Part shown: positions 1 to 11,567 of the stretch, in pieces
How positions within the stretch are numbered: the first letter of the stretch is position 1
Layout: each line of letters begins with the position of its first letter
Assembly (NCBI GenBank): GCA_019637175.1
Contig: JAHBWD010000066.1
Location: forward strand, 1-50,116
DNA: 50,116 bases
Direction: 5' to 3'
From: Labilithrix sp.
Lineage (GTDB): Bacteria > Myxococcota_A > Polyangia > Polyangiales > Polyangiaceae
The notes under the pieces: generated by a model
What the model was told of the DNA's origin: nothing
The model's database searches: none
The model's input: only the letters and a program-made list of their open reading frames with translations
Position numbers and translations under genes: made by a program

Positions 1-69
1 ACGGAGATCGATCCCGCGAAGAAACCGCCGAAGCACGACACCATCGACACCGACGTCTTCAAGAAGTGA
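1..69 (+). CDS. C-terminal tail of a gene truncated by the window edge
   Basis: The frame is open from base 1 and ends at TGA 67-69. The visible 22 residues are Lys/Pro/Asp-rich (PAKKPPKH then DTIDTDVFKK), a disordered tail without a recognisable domain. The next gene starts 8 bases after this stop, so the two are probably cotranscribed. Tails like this are common on myxobacterial Ser/Thr kinases, but nothing here proves that. Confidence 0.5.
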   Translation, partial: TEIDPAKKPPKHDTIDTDVFKK

Positions 70-77
70 GAGCCACC

Positions 78-1001
78 ATGCGTCAGCGACGTCTCCGCTT
101 CACCCTCGCGGCCTTCGCCGTCCTCGCGCTCGCGCCGGCGTCTGCGCGCGCCGAAGACGAGGCCGTCGTCCGCTTCGAGCGCGGCGTGCAACTCTACGAG
201 GCCGAGAACTTCGAGGCCGCGCTCATCGAGTTCGTCACCGCGTACAAGCTCTCGAAGAACTACAAGCTGCTCTACAACATCGGCATCTGCCAGATGGCGA
301 CGAGAGACTACGGCGCCGCCGCAGACTCGTTCCGCCAGTACCTGACCGAAGGCGGCGGCGAGATCGGCGAGGCGCGCCGCAAAGACGTCCAGGATCGTCT
401 GGCGAAGCTCGGGCTCATGATCACGCGCGTCCGGATCACGTCGAACGCGCCCGCGGGCACGACGCTGCTCGTCGACGATCGCCCCGCGGGCACGCTCCCG
501 CTCGGCGAGCCGCTCAGCGTGAAGACGGGCCGGCGCCAGTTCGCGGTCGTCGTCGCCGGGCGCACGTTCAGCCAGACGGCCGACGTGACCTCCGGCGACG
601 TCGCGACGATCGATCTGCGCGTCGACGAGGCGCCGCCGCCCTCGCCGATCGCCGAGACGCCCGTCCGCGTCGAGCCGGACAGCCCGAGCTTTCCCTGGTT
701 TCCCTGGGTCATGACCGGCGCGCTCGGCGCGGCCGCCACGATCACCGGCGTCATGGCCGTCGGCGCGCGCAACGACTTCGGCGCGAGCCGCGCGGAGCTC
801 GGCGTCACCCCCGAGAGGCTCGACGACGAGCGCTCGCGCGCGCAGACGCTCGGCTACGTCACCGACGGCCTGCTCGTGGGCACCGCGATCATGGCCGGCC
901 TCTCGACCTACTTCACGATTCGCTACGCGACCCGCTCGCAGTCCGGATCCTCCGGCGTGGTCGTCACTCCCGTCAGTTTCACTTTCTCCCGGAGCTTCTG
1001 A
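78..1001 (+). CDS. TPR/PEGA envelope protein with two C-terminal membrane segments
   Basis: Predicted exported protein of 307 aa from ATG 78; an in-frame GTG at 66 overlaps the preceding stop and is less likely. Residues 1-25 form a signal peptide (basic start, hydrophobic core, ASARA cleavage site). Residues about 28-95 resemble tetratricopeptide repeats (FERGVQLYEAENFEAAL). Residues about 110-185 resemble a PEGA-type beta domain (GTTLLVDDRPAGTLPLGEPL). A Pro-rich linker follows, then two hydrophobic segments near residues 210-230 and 262-282. The protein ends in phenylalanine. The stop overlaps the next start (TGATG), indicating translational coupling. The gene at 48405-49391 has the same architecture. 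TPR and PEGA domains usually mediate envelope protein assembly; the specific role is unknown. Confidence 0.85.
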   Translation: MRQRRLRFTLAAFAVLALAPASARAEDEAVVRFERGVQLYEAENFEAALIEFVTAYKLSKNYKLLYNIGICQMATRDYGAAADSFRQYLTEGGGEIGEARRKDVQDRLAKLGLMITRVRITSNAPAGTTLLVDDRPAGTLPLGEPLSVKTGRRQFAVVVAGRTFSQTADVTSGDVATIDLRVDEAPPPSPIAETPVRVEPDSPSFPWFPWVMTGALGAAATITGVMAVGARNDFGASRAELGVTPERLDDERSRAQTLGYVTDGLLVGTAIMAGLSTYFTIRYATRSQSGSSGVVVTPVSFTFSRSF

Positions 1002-1426
1002 TGGATAAGGCCAGAGCGATCGTCATCGCGGCCGTCACGCTCGTCGCGCTCGCGGCCAGCGGCTGCGTGAAAGACGATCCGATCGTGACGGGCAAGCGCG
1101 ACGCCGCCGCGGCGCCGGTGGTGCGCCAGGCGGTGGTGCCGAAGAACGAAGACACCGCCGACGAAGACGCGCCCGACTGCCGTACGTGCGGCGACACGCT
1201 CGACACGACGAAGCCGCGCGGCACGCTGTGCCGGAAGAACCACGCGCGGCCTTCGGTCGTCATCCTCAACGAGCTCGTCGACTGCCTCTGCCTCGACAAG
1301 TGCATCGGCGAGTGCGCGAGCTACTGCTCCGGGGCGACACGCGAGGGCACGTGCCTCCCGTGCATCACGAACAACTGCGGCGATCTCCTGACCGAGTGCG
1401 GGCAGGACGTCGTGCCGGGCCAATAG
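1001..1426 (+). CDS. Cys-rich small lipoprotein
   Basis: 141 aa. A lipoprotein signal peptide ends in the lipobox LAASGC (Cys22). The mature part has a low-complexity Ala/Asp segment, then 12 cysteines between about residues 60 and 135, several as CxxC or CxC (CRTC, CLC, CLPC), suggesting a small disulfide-stabilised domain outside the cytoplasm. Its ATG overlaps the stop of the TPR/PEGA gene (TGATG at 999-1003), and the next gene starts 10-16 bases after its stop, so it sits in a tight three-gene operon. No named family recognised. Confidence 0.8.
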   Translation: MDKARAIVIAAVTLVALAASGCVKDDPIVTGKRDAAAAPVVRQAVVPKNEDTADEDAPDCRTCGDTLDTTKPRGTLCRKNHARPSVVILNELVDCLCLDKCIGECASYCSGATREGTCLPCITNNCGDLLTECGQDVVPGQ

Positions 1427-1442
1427 GCGATCGAGGATGACC

Positions 1443-3074
1443 ATGAAGACCTCCCGGAGCGTCGTCGTCTCGGCCCTCTTGACCCTCACCACCGCGATGG
1501 CGTGCAGCGTCGTCGTCGGCGAAGACCCGGTGCAGTGCAGCACCGACGCCGACTGCGCGCGGCGCGGTCCCGACTTCGAAGGCTCCGTGTGCGGCGCGAA
1601 CGGCACGTGTCAGCCCGCGCCGGCGCCGCCTCCCGAGTGCACGAAGAGCTCCGAGTGCGCGGGCAGGGGCCCCGATCAGATCTGCAGCCCGCGTCTCCAG
1701 AAGTGCATGGCGGCGACGAGCGAAGACTGCACCGTCGCGTACGGCAACCCGAGCGAAGACGGCGCGGTGATCTTCGGCCTGCTCAGCGAGATCGGCCACG
1801 GCGACACGCTCTACTTCCGCCAGTCGCAGCACCTGCTCGGCGCGCAGCTCGCGTTCCGCGAGTTCTTCGACAGGAACGCCGTGAGGCTCCCGGGCAACCG
1901 CCCGGCGGCGCTCCTCTCGTGCAGCGAGTACCGGCCTCGACGCGCGGCCGCGCACCTCGCGAACGTGGGCGTGCGCGCGGTCATCGGCCCGGCGGAGGAG
2001 TCGCGGCAGCGGGCCGTGCTCGAGACGCTCGCCGAGGCGGGCGTCCCATCGTTCACGTCGTGGATGAACGGCAACCCGTCGGGGGTCGTCGCCGAGAGCG
2101 CGGGGCTCGCGTGGATCACGTCGTTCTTGAGGCCCGAGGTCGTCGATCCGCTCAACGCCGTCGTCGCCGAGCAGGAGGCGCGCATCAAGGCGACCGGCGT
2201 CACGAACGTGCGCGTCGCCGTCGTCATCAACACGCCGACCACCGCGTCGTACAACCCGTGGAGAGAGTACGGCGACTTGATGGACCAGCGCCTTCGCTTC
2301 AACGGCAAGACGGCCATCGAGAACGAGAAGGATCCGGGCTGCGGCAACTGCTACAAGCGCTTCGAAACGAGCCAGGCGCTGCCCGACGTCGTCGCCGCGC
2401 GCGCGAAGGCGATCGCCGACTTCGGGCCGCACATCGTGATCCCGTTCGCCGACATCGACTGGGGCGCGCAGCTCTTGCTCGCGATCGAGAACGAGTACCA
2501 GGGCAAGCCCCCCGCGGTGGCGCGGCCGGTCTACGTGCAGGCGTTCACGCAGAACGAAGATCAGGGATACAAGGCGCTCTCGTACGGCGATCCGGCGGTT
2601 CGGCAGCGCATCACCGGCGTGCGGCCCGTGCGCGACAACAGCTTCGAGCTGTTCCAGAACAAGTTCCGCGAGTCGTTCCGTCCGAAGAGCTTCCCCGATC
2701 GCCTCGGGCCGGTGCCCAACCGCGGCGCCGGCGGCGCGTTCGAGACGTCGCTGCTCGTCCTGTTCGCGGCCTACGCGGCGATGGTCGACGACCCGAGCAT
2801 CGAGCCGAAGGATCTGATCGCAGCGCTCCAGGTCGTCGCCGATCCGACCGCGCCGAAGATCACGCTCAACGACATCCCCGTCGGCATCCAGCGGTTGAAC
2901 GCGAAAGAGCGCATCAAGCTCAACGGCCTGTTCACGTTCTTCGATTTCGACTTCGCCTCGTCGACCGCGAAGCCGACGTGGGCGACGTGGTGCCTCTCGG
3001 AGGCCGGGCAGTACGTCTCGTCCGCGCGCATCTTCTCGAACGGGACCTTTGGGCCGGCCGAGCCCTGTCCTTGA
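1443..3074 (+). CDS. lipoprotein with Cys-rich modules and a type-I periplasmic-binding fold
   Basis: 543 aa from ATG 1443, chosen because GAGG lies 6 bases upstream; an ATG at 1437 abuts the same GAGG and is less likely. Lipobox TAMAC (Cys21). Two Cys-rich modules follow (CSTDADCARRGPDF and CTKSSECAGRGPDQ), like those of many myxobacterial surface lipoproteins. From about residue 105 the sequence resembles the receptor domain of branched-chain amino-acid ABC binding proteins: LGAQLAFREFFDRN, then VRAVIGPAEES, then alternating alpha/beta segments. No permease or ATPase is adjacent, so it may be a sensor or ligand-binding surface protein rather than a transport component. Third gene of the operon starting at 78. 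Confidence 0.8.
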   Translation: MKTSRSVVVSALLTLTTAMACSVVVGEDPVQCSTDADCARRGPDFEGSVCGANGTCQPAPAPPPECTKSSECAGRGPDQICSPRLQKCMAATSEDCTVAYGNPSEDGAVIFGLLSEIGHGDTLYFRQSQHLLGAQLAFREFFDRNAVRLPGNRPAALLSCSEYRPRRAAAHLANVGVRAVIGPAEESRQRAVLETLAEAGVPSFTSWMNGNPSGVVAESAGLAWITSFLRPEVVDPLNAVVAEQEARIKATGVTNVRVAVVINTPTTASYNPWREYGDLMDQRLRFNGKTAIENEKDPGCGNCYKRFETSQALPDVVAARAKAIADFGPHIVIPFADIDWGAQLLLAIENEYQGKPPAVARPVYVQAFTQNEDQGYKALSYGDPAVRQRITGVRPVRDNSFELFQNKFRESFRPKSFPDRLGPVPNRGAGGAFETSLLVLFAAYAAMVDDPSIEPKDLIAALQVVADPTAPKITLNDIPVGIQRLNAKERIKLNGLFTFFDFDFASSTAKPTWATWCLSEAGQYVSSARIFSNGTFGPAEPCP

Positions 3075-3157
3075 GGCGCTCCCGATCCAGATCATAGGCC
3101 CAACTGGGCGAAACCACATTTGCCTACATTGGCACGCGCGGTGCAATCACGCGCTTC

Positions 3158-3793
3158 ATGCGTCTCGCGTCCGCGTGCACCCTCGCGATCGCCCTCGCCG
3201 CCGCCGGATGCGCGAGCGAGGTGCCGGCCGACGACGAGAGCGAGAGCGCCGGCAGCGCGGCGTCTCGCTTCACCTGCAAGGAGACCGACGAGGGGCTCTT
3301 CTTCCACGGGATGCACGCGTACGGCCGGAGCCTCCGCACCGACGGCCTGTGCGTCCCGTCGCTCACGAACGGAGAGTTCTCCTCCGACGTCGCGTTCGTC
3401 AGCGCGCCCGCGTCGAAGGTCGTCGGCGGCTACAGCGCCGGCCGGATCCCGCTGCTCCGCCGCCTCGCGCGCGCGGGCGCCGACAGTCCCGAGCTCCGCG
3501 CCGTGCTGCTCGACGGATCGTGGGCCGACGGACCGCGCTTTCAGGGACGGACCGGTCCCGACATCGTCGCGTCGTGGCTCGAGGCCGACGAGCGCCGCAG
3601 GTTCGTGCTCGTCTACGCGCCGGCGAGCGCGGGCTGGAGAGAGTACGTCGAGCTGACGCGCAGGCCCGAGATCGCCTCGCGCGTCGACGTTTGCAAGCTG
3701 GCGGCCGGGCACTTCGAGCTGCCCGATCGCGCGACGAGCGAGCTCTTCCTCGATCCCGACGCGTGGGTCGAGACCCGCTGCGTCCGTCCCTGA
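3158..3793 (+). CDS. small lipoprotein, function unknown
   Basis: 211 aa. The signal peptide ends in the lipobox AAAGC (Cys18), followed by an acidic Ser/Asp/Glu-rich linker to about residue 35. The rest is a compact domain with four cysteines. Blocks such as LFFHGMHAYGRSLRTDGLC and RRFVLVYAPASAGWREYVE do not match a family I know. An 83-base gap separates it from the preceding operon, and a GC hairpin follows its stop, so it is probably monocistronic. No good Shine-Dalgarno is seen. Confidence 0.7.
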   Translation: MRLASACTLAIALAAAGCASEVPADDESESAGSAASRFTCKETDEGLFFHGMHAYGRSLRTDGLCVPSLTNGEFSSDVAFVSAPASKVVGGYSAGRIPLLRRLARAGADSPELRAVLLDGSWADGPRFQGRTGPDIVASWLEADERRRFVLVYAPASAGWREYVELTRRPEIASRVDVCKLAAGHFELPDRATSELFLDPDAWVETRCVRP

Positions 3794-3794
3794 T

Positions 3795-3818
3795 CTCGAG
3801 GGGGCGGAAGCCCCCGAG
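3795..3818 (+). terminator. GC-rich hairpin after the lipoprotein gene
   Basis: GGGGGC (3800-3805), loop GGAA, GCCCCC (3810-3815), extended by CTC/GAG outside a two-base bulge. It starts one base after the stop at 3793. There is no U-tract, so if it terminates it may need Rho, or it may act as an RNA-stabilising 3' end. Confidence 0.5.
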
Positions 3819-3960
3819 AAACCTGTGCTAACTTGCCGGATCCCGGCGCGAAGGCGGCCGGGAACACCCGCTCGTCGGCCCTGGTTTTCCCCGTGGTTTG
3901 CCATCGGGGCCAGGCCTCACTAGCTTGGCGTCTCCTCGTCTGAAAGGACCGAACTCTTCC

Positions 3961-7029
<3,069 letters not shown>

Positions 7030-7061
7030 GCCGCTGGTGCGGGGCCTCGACCGCGCGCGGC

Positions 7062-7091
7062 TTGGCCCGCGCGACGGCTGCGCGCTAGGGT
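7062..7091 (+). promoter_or_regulatory. promoter placing the start site on the ATG of the next gene
   Basis: TTGGCC (7062-7067), an 18-base spacer, and TAGGGT (7086-7091), then only 6 bases to ATG 7098. A start site 7 bases after the -10 box would coincide with the A of the ATG, so the transcript would be leaderless. No Shine-Dalgarno is present. Confidence 0.5.
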
Positions 7092-7097
7092 GAGCCC

Positions 7098-7682
7098 ATG
7101 CGCTGGCTTGCGGTCTTGGGCGTCGCGTTCTTCATCGGCCTCGGGGCGTGCAAAGAAGAAGAGCAGCGGCCCGCGCCCGCCGAGTCCGGGGGAGGCGGGC
7201 CTTCGCCCGGGGGCGGCGGAGGATCGAGCCGTGAGGGCGGCGTCGACGACGGAGGCGCCGAGGGCGGCGACGGCGGCACCTGCAATGACGTCCTGCTCCC
7301 GTCGGCGGTCATCGACCGCATCGCGGTCAACGGCGATCCGCCGGTCGCCACGGGCGGCGCCATCGCCGAGGGCACGTACGATCTCACGCAGCTCGACGTC
7401 TACGTCGGCATCGGCGGTCTCCCCGGCCCGACGGGCATCGCCGCGCAGTCGGCGATCGTGGTCACGGGCACGACGATCGACCAGGTGATCCGCTACTCCG
7501 GCAACGCGGCGCCGGAAGAGCTCCGCGTGACGTACGCCTACGCGACGAGCTCGGCCACGCTCTCGCTCACCGGCGTTTGCCCGCTCGGGGGCGCGGCGTC
7601 GCGGCAATACAGCTCGAACGGGTTCACCCTCGTCATCACCGATACGGCCTCGAAAGAGGTGTTCACGTTCACCAAGCGCTGA
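7098..7682 (+). CDS. small lipoprotein with a Gly-rich linker
   Basis: 194 aa. Lipobox GLGAC (Cys18), then a charged and Gly/Asp-rich low-complexity linker (about residues 20-65). The remaining 130 residues form a probable beta-rich domain (TYDLTQLDVYVGIGGLPGP; VVTGTTIDQVIRYSG) with two cysteines. No family recognised. The next gene begins 18 bases after the stop and has its own possible -10 box, so it may be separately expressed. Confidence 0.7.
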   Translation: MRWLAVLGVAFFIGLGACKEEEQRPAPAESGGGGPSPGGGGGSSREGGVDDGGAEGGDGGTCNDVLLPSAVIDRIAVNGDPPVATGGAIAEGTYDLTQLDVYVGIGGLPGPTGIAAQSAIVVTGTTIDQVIRYSGNAAPEELRVTYAYATSSATLSLTGVCPLGGAASRQYSSNGFTLVITDTASKEVFTFTKR

Positions 7683-7700
7683 CGTAGAATTCCGCGCGCC

Positions 7701-8213
7701 ATGAGCATCGTTCGTTTCTTCGGTCGGGCCGCCGTCGTCTCCGTCCTCGCCGTCGCCGCTTGCACCGCCGGGTGCGACTCTGGCGAGCGCGCGAAGACCG
7801 CCAAGATCCCGCAGGGCCCGATGCCCGAGGGCGAGGAGTGGACCGGCGTCTACTTTCATCCGGTGTACGGCTACCTCCACATGATCGAAGAGGGGTCGAA
7901 CATCGTCGGCCGGTGGAAGCGCGCCGATCAGAGCAAGTGGGGCGAGCTCAGCGGCACCCGCGCCGGCAACGTCCTCCACTACCAGTGGAAAGAGCACACG
8001 ATCGGCATGGTCGGCGCGAGCGCGACGACGCACGGCAAGGGCTACTTCGTCTACAAGATGGACAAGGAGAACCGCCCGATCCTCGACGGCGAGTTCGGCC
8101 TCAACGGCGACGAGGTCGGCAGCGACTGGCACAGCGTCAAGCAGGCGCGCATGGCGCCGGATCTCAAGTCGATCGGCGGCGACTCCGAAGGCGTTCAGCC
8201 CGGATCGTTCTGA
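7701..8213 (+). CDS. small lipoprotein, function unknown
   Basis: 170 aa. Signal peptide with two possible lipobox cysteines (VAAC, Cys21; TAGC, Cys25). The mature domain is rich in Trp, Tyr and Gly (WTGVYFHPVYGYLHMIEEG; VGRWKRADQSKWGELSGT), a pattern of a small antiparallel beta domain of the lipocalin-like type; that fold is a guess. TAGAAT (7685-7690) lies 10 bases before the ATG and there is no Shine-Dalgarno. A perfect 10-bp hairpin begins 9 bases after the stop. Confidence 0.7.
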   Translation: MSIVRFFGRAAVVSVLAVAACTAGCDSGERAKTAKIPQGPMPEGEEWTGVYFHPVYGYLHMIEEGSNIVGRWKRADQSKWGELSGTRAGNVLHYQWKEHTIGMVGASATTHGKGYFVYKMDKENRPILDGEFGLNGDEVGSDWHSVKQARMAPDLKSIGGDSEGVQPGSF

Positions 8214-8222
8214 GGTCACGAC

Positions 8223-8455
8223 CCACTTGCGCTGGCGCAAGTGGAGATCGTCAGCGTGCTGATGAAGCGGTGCTTGTGCTGTCGCAAGTAGGTGCGTGTG
8301 CTGGCGCAAGTAGGCGCCCTTGGATCGTTGGCGTGCTGATGAAGTGGTGCTGCTTGCGCTGGCGCAAGTGGAGATCGTCAGCGTGCTGATGAAGCGGTGA
8401 TGAAGTGGTGCTTGCGCTGGCGCGCTGGCGCAAGTGGAGCTCGTCAGATCGTCAG
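8223..8455 (+). repeat. hairpin-containing repeat block
   Basis: Two exact 47-bp copies (8226-8272 and 8353-8399) each begin with the hairpin CTTGCGC-TG-GCGCAAG and continue into a spacer ending in GTGCTGATGAAGCGGTG. The first copy's hairpin extends to a perfect 10-bp stem (8223-8232 with 8235-8244). Degenerate partial copies fill 8273-8352 and 8401-8455. No credible coding frame covers it. With the next feature it makes up the largest gene-free stretch of the window (8214-8683). Confidence 0.85.
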
Positions 8456-8591
8456 CGTGCCGGCGACTCGTACGCGCAAGCGTGCCGACGACTCGTACGC
8501 GCAATCGTGCTGACGACTCGTGCGCGTTAGCCTGCTGACGACCCGCAAGCCCGCTGACGACTCTGCGAGCCTGCTGACGACTCCGCCCGAG
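8456..8591 (+). repeat. degenerate tandem repeat, six units
   Basis: Three consecutive 25-base units (8456-8480, 8481-8505, 8506-8530) share the core CGTGCYGRCGACTCG. Three shorter units of about 19-22 bases (8531-8549, 8550-8569, 8570-8591) share CCTGCTGACGAC or CCCGCTGACGAC. The core overlaps in wording the GTCAGCGTGC segment of the upstream block, so both may derive from one element. No function is visible. Confidence 0.75.
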
Positions 8592-8683
8592 CTCTACCTT
8601 CCGCGCTGGTTTTCGAGCCGTCCGCGCGGCCCACCAAGGAGAGGGCTGCGGCCTCCGGCGGCTGATGGTAAACCGGTCGTGCG

Positions 8684-11560
8684 ATGACGACCTCCTTCCT
8701 CGCCCATCCCGACGTCTTCGTCCGCCGGCACATCGGTCCCGATCCCGCGGAGCAGAAGCAGATGCTCGCGGAGATGGGGCTCGCGTCCCTCGACGCGCTC
8801 GTCGCCGAGACGGTGCCGGCGTCGATCCGCATGCCTTCGCCGCTCGCGCTGCCGGCGGGCCTCTCCGAGGCGGCGCTCCTCGAGCGCGCGCGTGAGCTCG
8901 GCGCGCAGAACGAGGTGTGGCGATCGTATCTCGGCATGGGATACGCCGACTGCATCACGCCGCCGGTGATCTTGCGCAACGTGATCCAGAACCCCGGCTG
9001 GTACACGCAGTACACGCCGTACCAGGCCGAGATCGCGCAAGGCCGCCTCGAGGCGCTCCTCAACTTCCAGACGATGGTGATCGATCTGACCGGTCTGCCG
9101 ATCGCCAACGCGTCGCTCCTCGACGAGGCGACCGCGGTGGCCGAAGCGATGAACCTCGCGCGCGAGTTCAAGGGCAGCGACACCGCGAAGACGTTCTTCG
9201 TCTCCGAGCAGTGCCACCCGCAGACGATCGACGTCGTGCGCACGCGCGCCGAGGCCGCTGCCGTGAACGTCGTCGTCGGCGATCACCGCACGGTCGATCT
9301 CGCCGCCATCGGCGCGTTCGGCGCGGTCGTGCAGTACCCGGCGACCGACGGCGAGGTCGTCGACTATCGAGCGTTCGGCGAGAGGGTCCACGCGGCCGAC
9401 GCGATCTTCGTCGTCGCCGCCGACGTGCTCTCGCTCGCGCTGCTCGTCCCGCCCGGCGAATTCGGCGCCGACGTCGCCGTCGGCAGCACGCAGCGCTTCG
9501 GTGTGCCCCTCGGCTACGGCGGGCCGCACGCGGCGTACATGGCGACGAAGAGCGAGTTCGTCCGCAAGATCCCCGGGCGCATCATCGGCCTCAGCGAAGA
9601 CGCGCACAAGAAGCCCGCGCTCCGCATGGCGCTCCAGACGCGCGAGCAGCACATCCGCCGCGAGCGCGCCACGAGCAACATCTGCACCGCGCAAGCCCTG
9701 CTCGCCGTCGTCGCGAGCATGTACGCCGTCTACCACGGGCCCGAGGGGATCAAGGGCATCGCCTCGCGCGTGCACGGAATGGCCTGCGCGCTGCGCGACG
9801 GCCTCGATCGCGCGGGCGTGAAGGTGGCGCACGAGAGCTTCTTCGACACCGTGCGCGTCGAGGGATCGGAGCGCGACGTCGCGACCTGGATCGCGAACGC
9901 GGAGAAGCGTCGCATCAACCTCCGTCGACTCTCGGCGACGAGCCTCTCGGTCGCGCTCGACGAGACGACGACGCTGCGCGATCTCGGCGATCTCGCCGAC
10001 GTCTTCAGCGGCGGCAAGGAGGCGGATCTCGCGACGGTCGCCGAGGTGCCGCGGCGCGCGATCCCCAAGGAGCTCGCGCGTACGAGCGATTTTCTCACGC
10101 ACGCCGTCTTCCGAACGCACCACTCCGAGACCGAGATGCTCCGCTACATGCGGCGGCTCGAGGGGCGAGATCTCTCGCTCACGCACTCGATGATCCCGCT
10201 CGGCTCGTGCACCATGAAGCTGAACGCGACCGCCGAGATGATGCCGATCACCGACGCGTCGTGGAATCGGATCCATCCCTTCGTGCCGCGATCGCAGGCG
10301 AAGGGCTACACGCAGATGTTCGGCGAGCTCGAGAAGGCGCTCTCGGAGATCACGGGCTTCCCCGCGATTTCGCTCCAGCCGAACGCGGGCGCCCAGGGCG
10401 AGTACGCGGGCCTCCTCGTCATCAAGAAGCACCACGAGACGCGCGGGCAAGCGCATCGCAACGTGTGCCTCATCCCCGCGTCGGCCCACGGCACGAACCC
10501 GGCGACGGCGGTGATGGCGGGCATGGACGTCGTCGTCGTGAAGACCGACGCGCAAGGCAACATCGACGTCTCCGATCTCGAAGAGAAGGCGAAGGCCCAC
10601 GCGAGCAAGCTCGCCGCCCTGATGGTCACGTACCCGTCGACCCACGGCGTCTTCGAGGAGGCGATCAAGCGCGTCTGCGCGATCGTCCACGAGCACGGCG
10701 GCCAGGTGTACATGGACGGCGCGAACATGAACGCGCAAGTCGGCCTCTGCCGGCCGGGCGACATCGGCGCCGACGTCTGCCACCTGAACCTGCACAAGAC
10801 GTTCTGCATTCCGCACGGCGGCGGCGGTCCCGGCATGGGGCCCATCGGCGTCGCGGCGCACCTCGCGCCGTTCTTGCCCGCCAAGCCCGTGGTCGAGCCG
10901 CGCGGCAAAGACGCGGTCGGCGCCGTGTCCGCGGCGCCGTGGGGATCGGCGAGCATCCTCCTCATCTCGTGGGCATACATCCAGATGATGGGCGGCGAGG
11001 GCCTCACGGAGGCGACGAAGGTCGCCATCCTCAACGCGAACTACGTCGCGCATCGCTTGGGCAAGGCCTTCCCCGTCGTGTACGTCGGCGACAAGGGCAA
11101 GGTCGCGCACGAATGCATCCTCGACGTGCGCCCCTTCAAGAAGACGGCGGGCATCGAGGTCGACGACGTCGCCAAGCGCCTCATCGACTACGGCTTCCAC
11201 GCGCCGACGATGTCGTTCCCCATCGCGGGCACGCTCATGGTCGAGCCGACGGAGAGCGAGTCGCGCGCCGAGCTCGATCGCTTCTGCGACGCGATGATCG
11301 CGATCCGCGCGGAGATCGACGCGATCGCGGAAGGCCGTTGGCCCAAAGACGACAACCCGCTCAAGAACGCGCCCCACACGATCGAGGCCTGCGTCGCGAC
11401 CGAGTGGAGCCACCCATACTCGCGCGAGATCGCCGCGTTCCCCGCGCCGTGGACGCGCGACCGCAAGTTCTGGCCCGCCGTCGGGCGCCTCAATAACGCG
11501 CTCGGCGATCGGAAGCTCATCTGCGCGTGCCCGCCGATCGAGGCCTACGCGGAAGCCTGA
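8684..11560 (+). CDS. gcvP: glycine dehydrogenase (decarboxylating), P-protein
   Basis: 958 aa, the normal length of the single-chain P-protein. It is the PLP enzyme that decarboxylates glycine and transfers the aminomethyl group to the lipoyl arm of H-protein in the cytoplasmic glycine cleavage system. Visible: N-terminal FVRRHIGPDP; YTPYQAEIAQGRLEAL; GVPLGYGGPHAA; SMIPLGSCTMKLN; and the PLP-lysine region NLHKTFCIPHGGGGPGMGP with Lys705. Start ATG 8684 has no Shine-Dalgarno; TAAACC (8669-8674) lies 9 bases upstream. gcvT and gcvH are not next to it. Its stop is 7 bases from the end of a convergent lipoprotein gene, and a GcvR-like protein lies just beyond. Confidence 0.97.
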   Translation: MTTSFLAHPDVFVRRHIGPDPAEQKQMLAEMGLASLDALVAETVPASIRMPSPLALPAGLSEAALLERARELGAQNEVWRSYLGMGYADCITPPVILRNVIQNPGWYTQYTPYQAEIAQGRLEALLNFQTMVIDLTGLPIANASLLDEATAVAEAMNLAREFKGSDTAKTFFVSEQCHPQTIDVVRTRAEAAAVNVVVGDHRTVDLAAIGAFGAVVQYPATDGEVVDYRAFGERVHAADAIFVVAADVLSLALLVPPGEFGADVAVGSTQRFGVPLGYGGPHAAYMATKSEFVRKIPGRIIGLSEDAHKKPALRMALQTREQHIRRERATSNICTAQALLAVVASMYAVYHGPEGIKGIASRVHGMACALRDGLDRAGVKVAHESFFDTVRVEGSERDVATWIANAEKRRINLRRLSATSLSVALDETTTLRDLGDLADVFSGGKEADLATVAEVPRRAIPKELARTSDFLTHAVFRTHHSETEMLRYMRRLEGRDLSLTHSMIPLGSCTMKLNATAEMMPITDASWNRIHPFVPRSQAKGYTQMFGELEKALSEITGFPAISLQPNAGAQGEYAGLLVIKKHHETRGQAHRNVCLIPASAHGTNPATAVMAGMDVVVVKTDAQGNIDVSDLEEKAKAHASKLAALMVTYPSTHGVFEEAIKRVCAIVHEHGGQVYMDGANMNAQVGLCRPGDIGADVCHLNLHKTFCIPHGGGGPGMGPIGVAAHLAPFLPAKPVVEPRGKDAVGAVSAAPWGSASILLISWAYIQMMGGEGLTEATKVAILNANYVAHRLGKAFPVVYVGDKGKVAHECILDVRPFKKTAGIEVDDVAKRLIDYGFHAPTMSFPIAGTLMVEPTESESRAELDRFCDAMIAIRAEIDAIAEGRWPKDDNPLKNAPHTIEACVATEWSHPYSREIAAFPAPWTRDRKFWPAVGRLNNALGDRKLICACPPIEAYAEA

Positions 11561-11567
11561 GCCTGCG

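Noticed and set aside
1365..3146. 593-codon open frame on the minus strand opposite the binding-fold lipoprotein
   Set aside because: Arg/Asp/Val-rich shadow translation typical of the opposite strand of a GC-rich gene; the plus-strand gene has a signal peptide, a Shine-Dalgarno and a recognisable fold.
8214..8591. CRISPR array
   Set aside because: Repeats are unequal, adjacent or overlapping, without uniform unique spacers, and no cas gene is present.
8592..8683. Possible glycine riboswitch before gcvP (GGAGAGG stretch)
   Set aside because: The remaining conserved glycine-riboswitch core and a tandem aptamer are not visible, and a -10-like box lies only 9 bases before the ATG.
8594..11413. 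939-codon open frame antisense to gcvP
   Set aside because: Shadow of gcvP caused by lack of A/T-rich stops; no start signal or domain.
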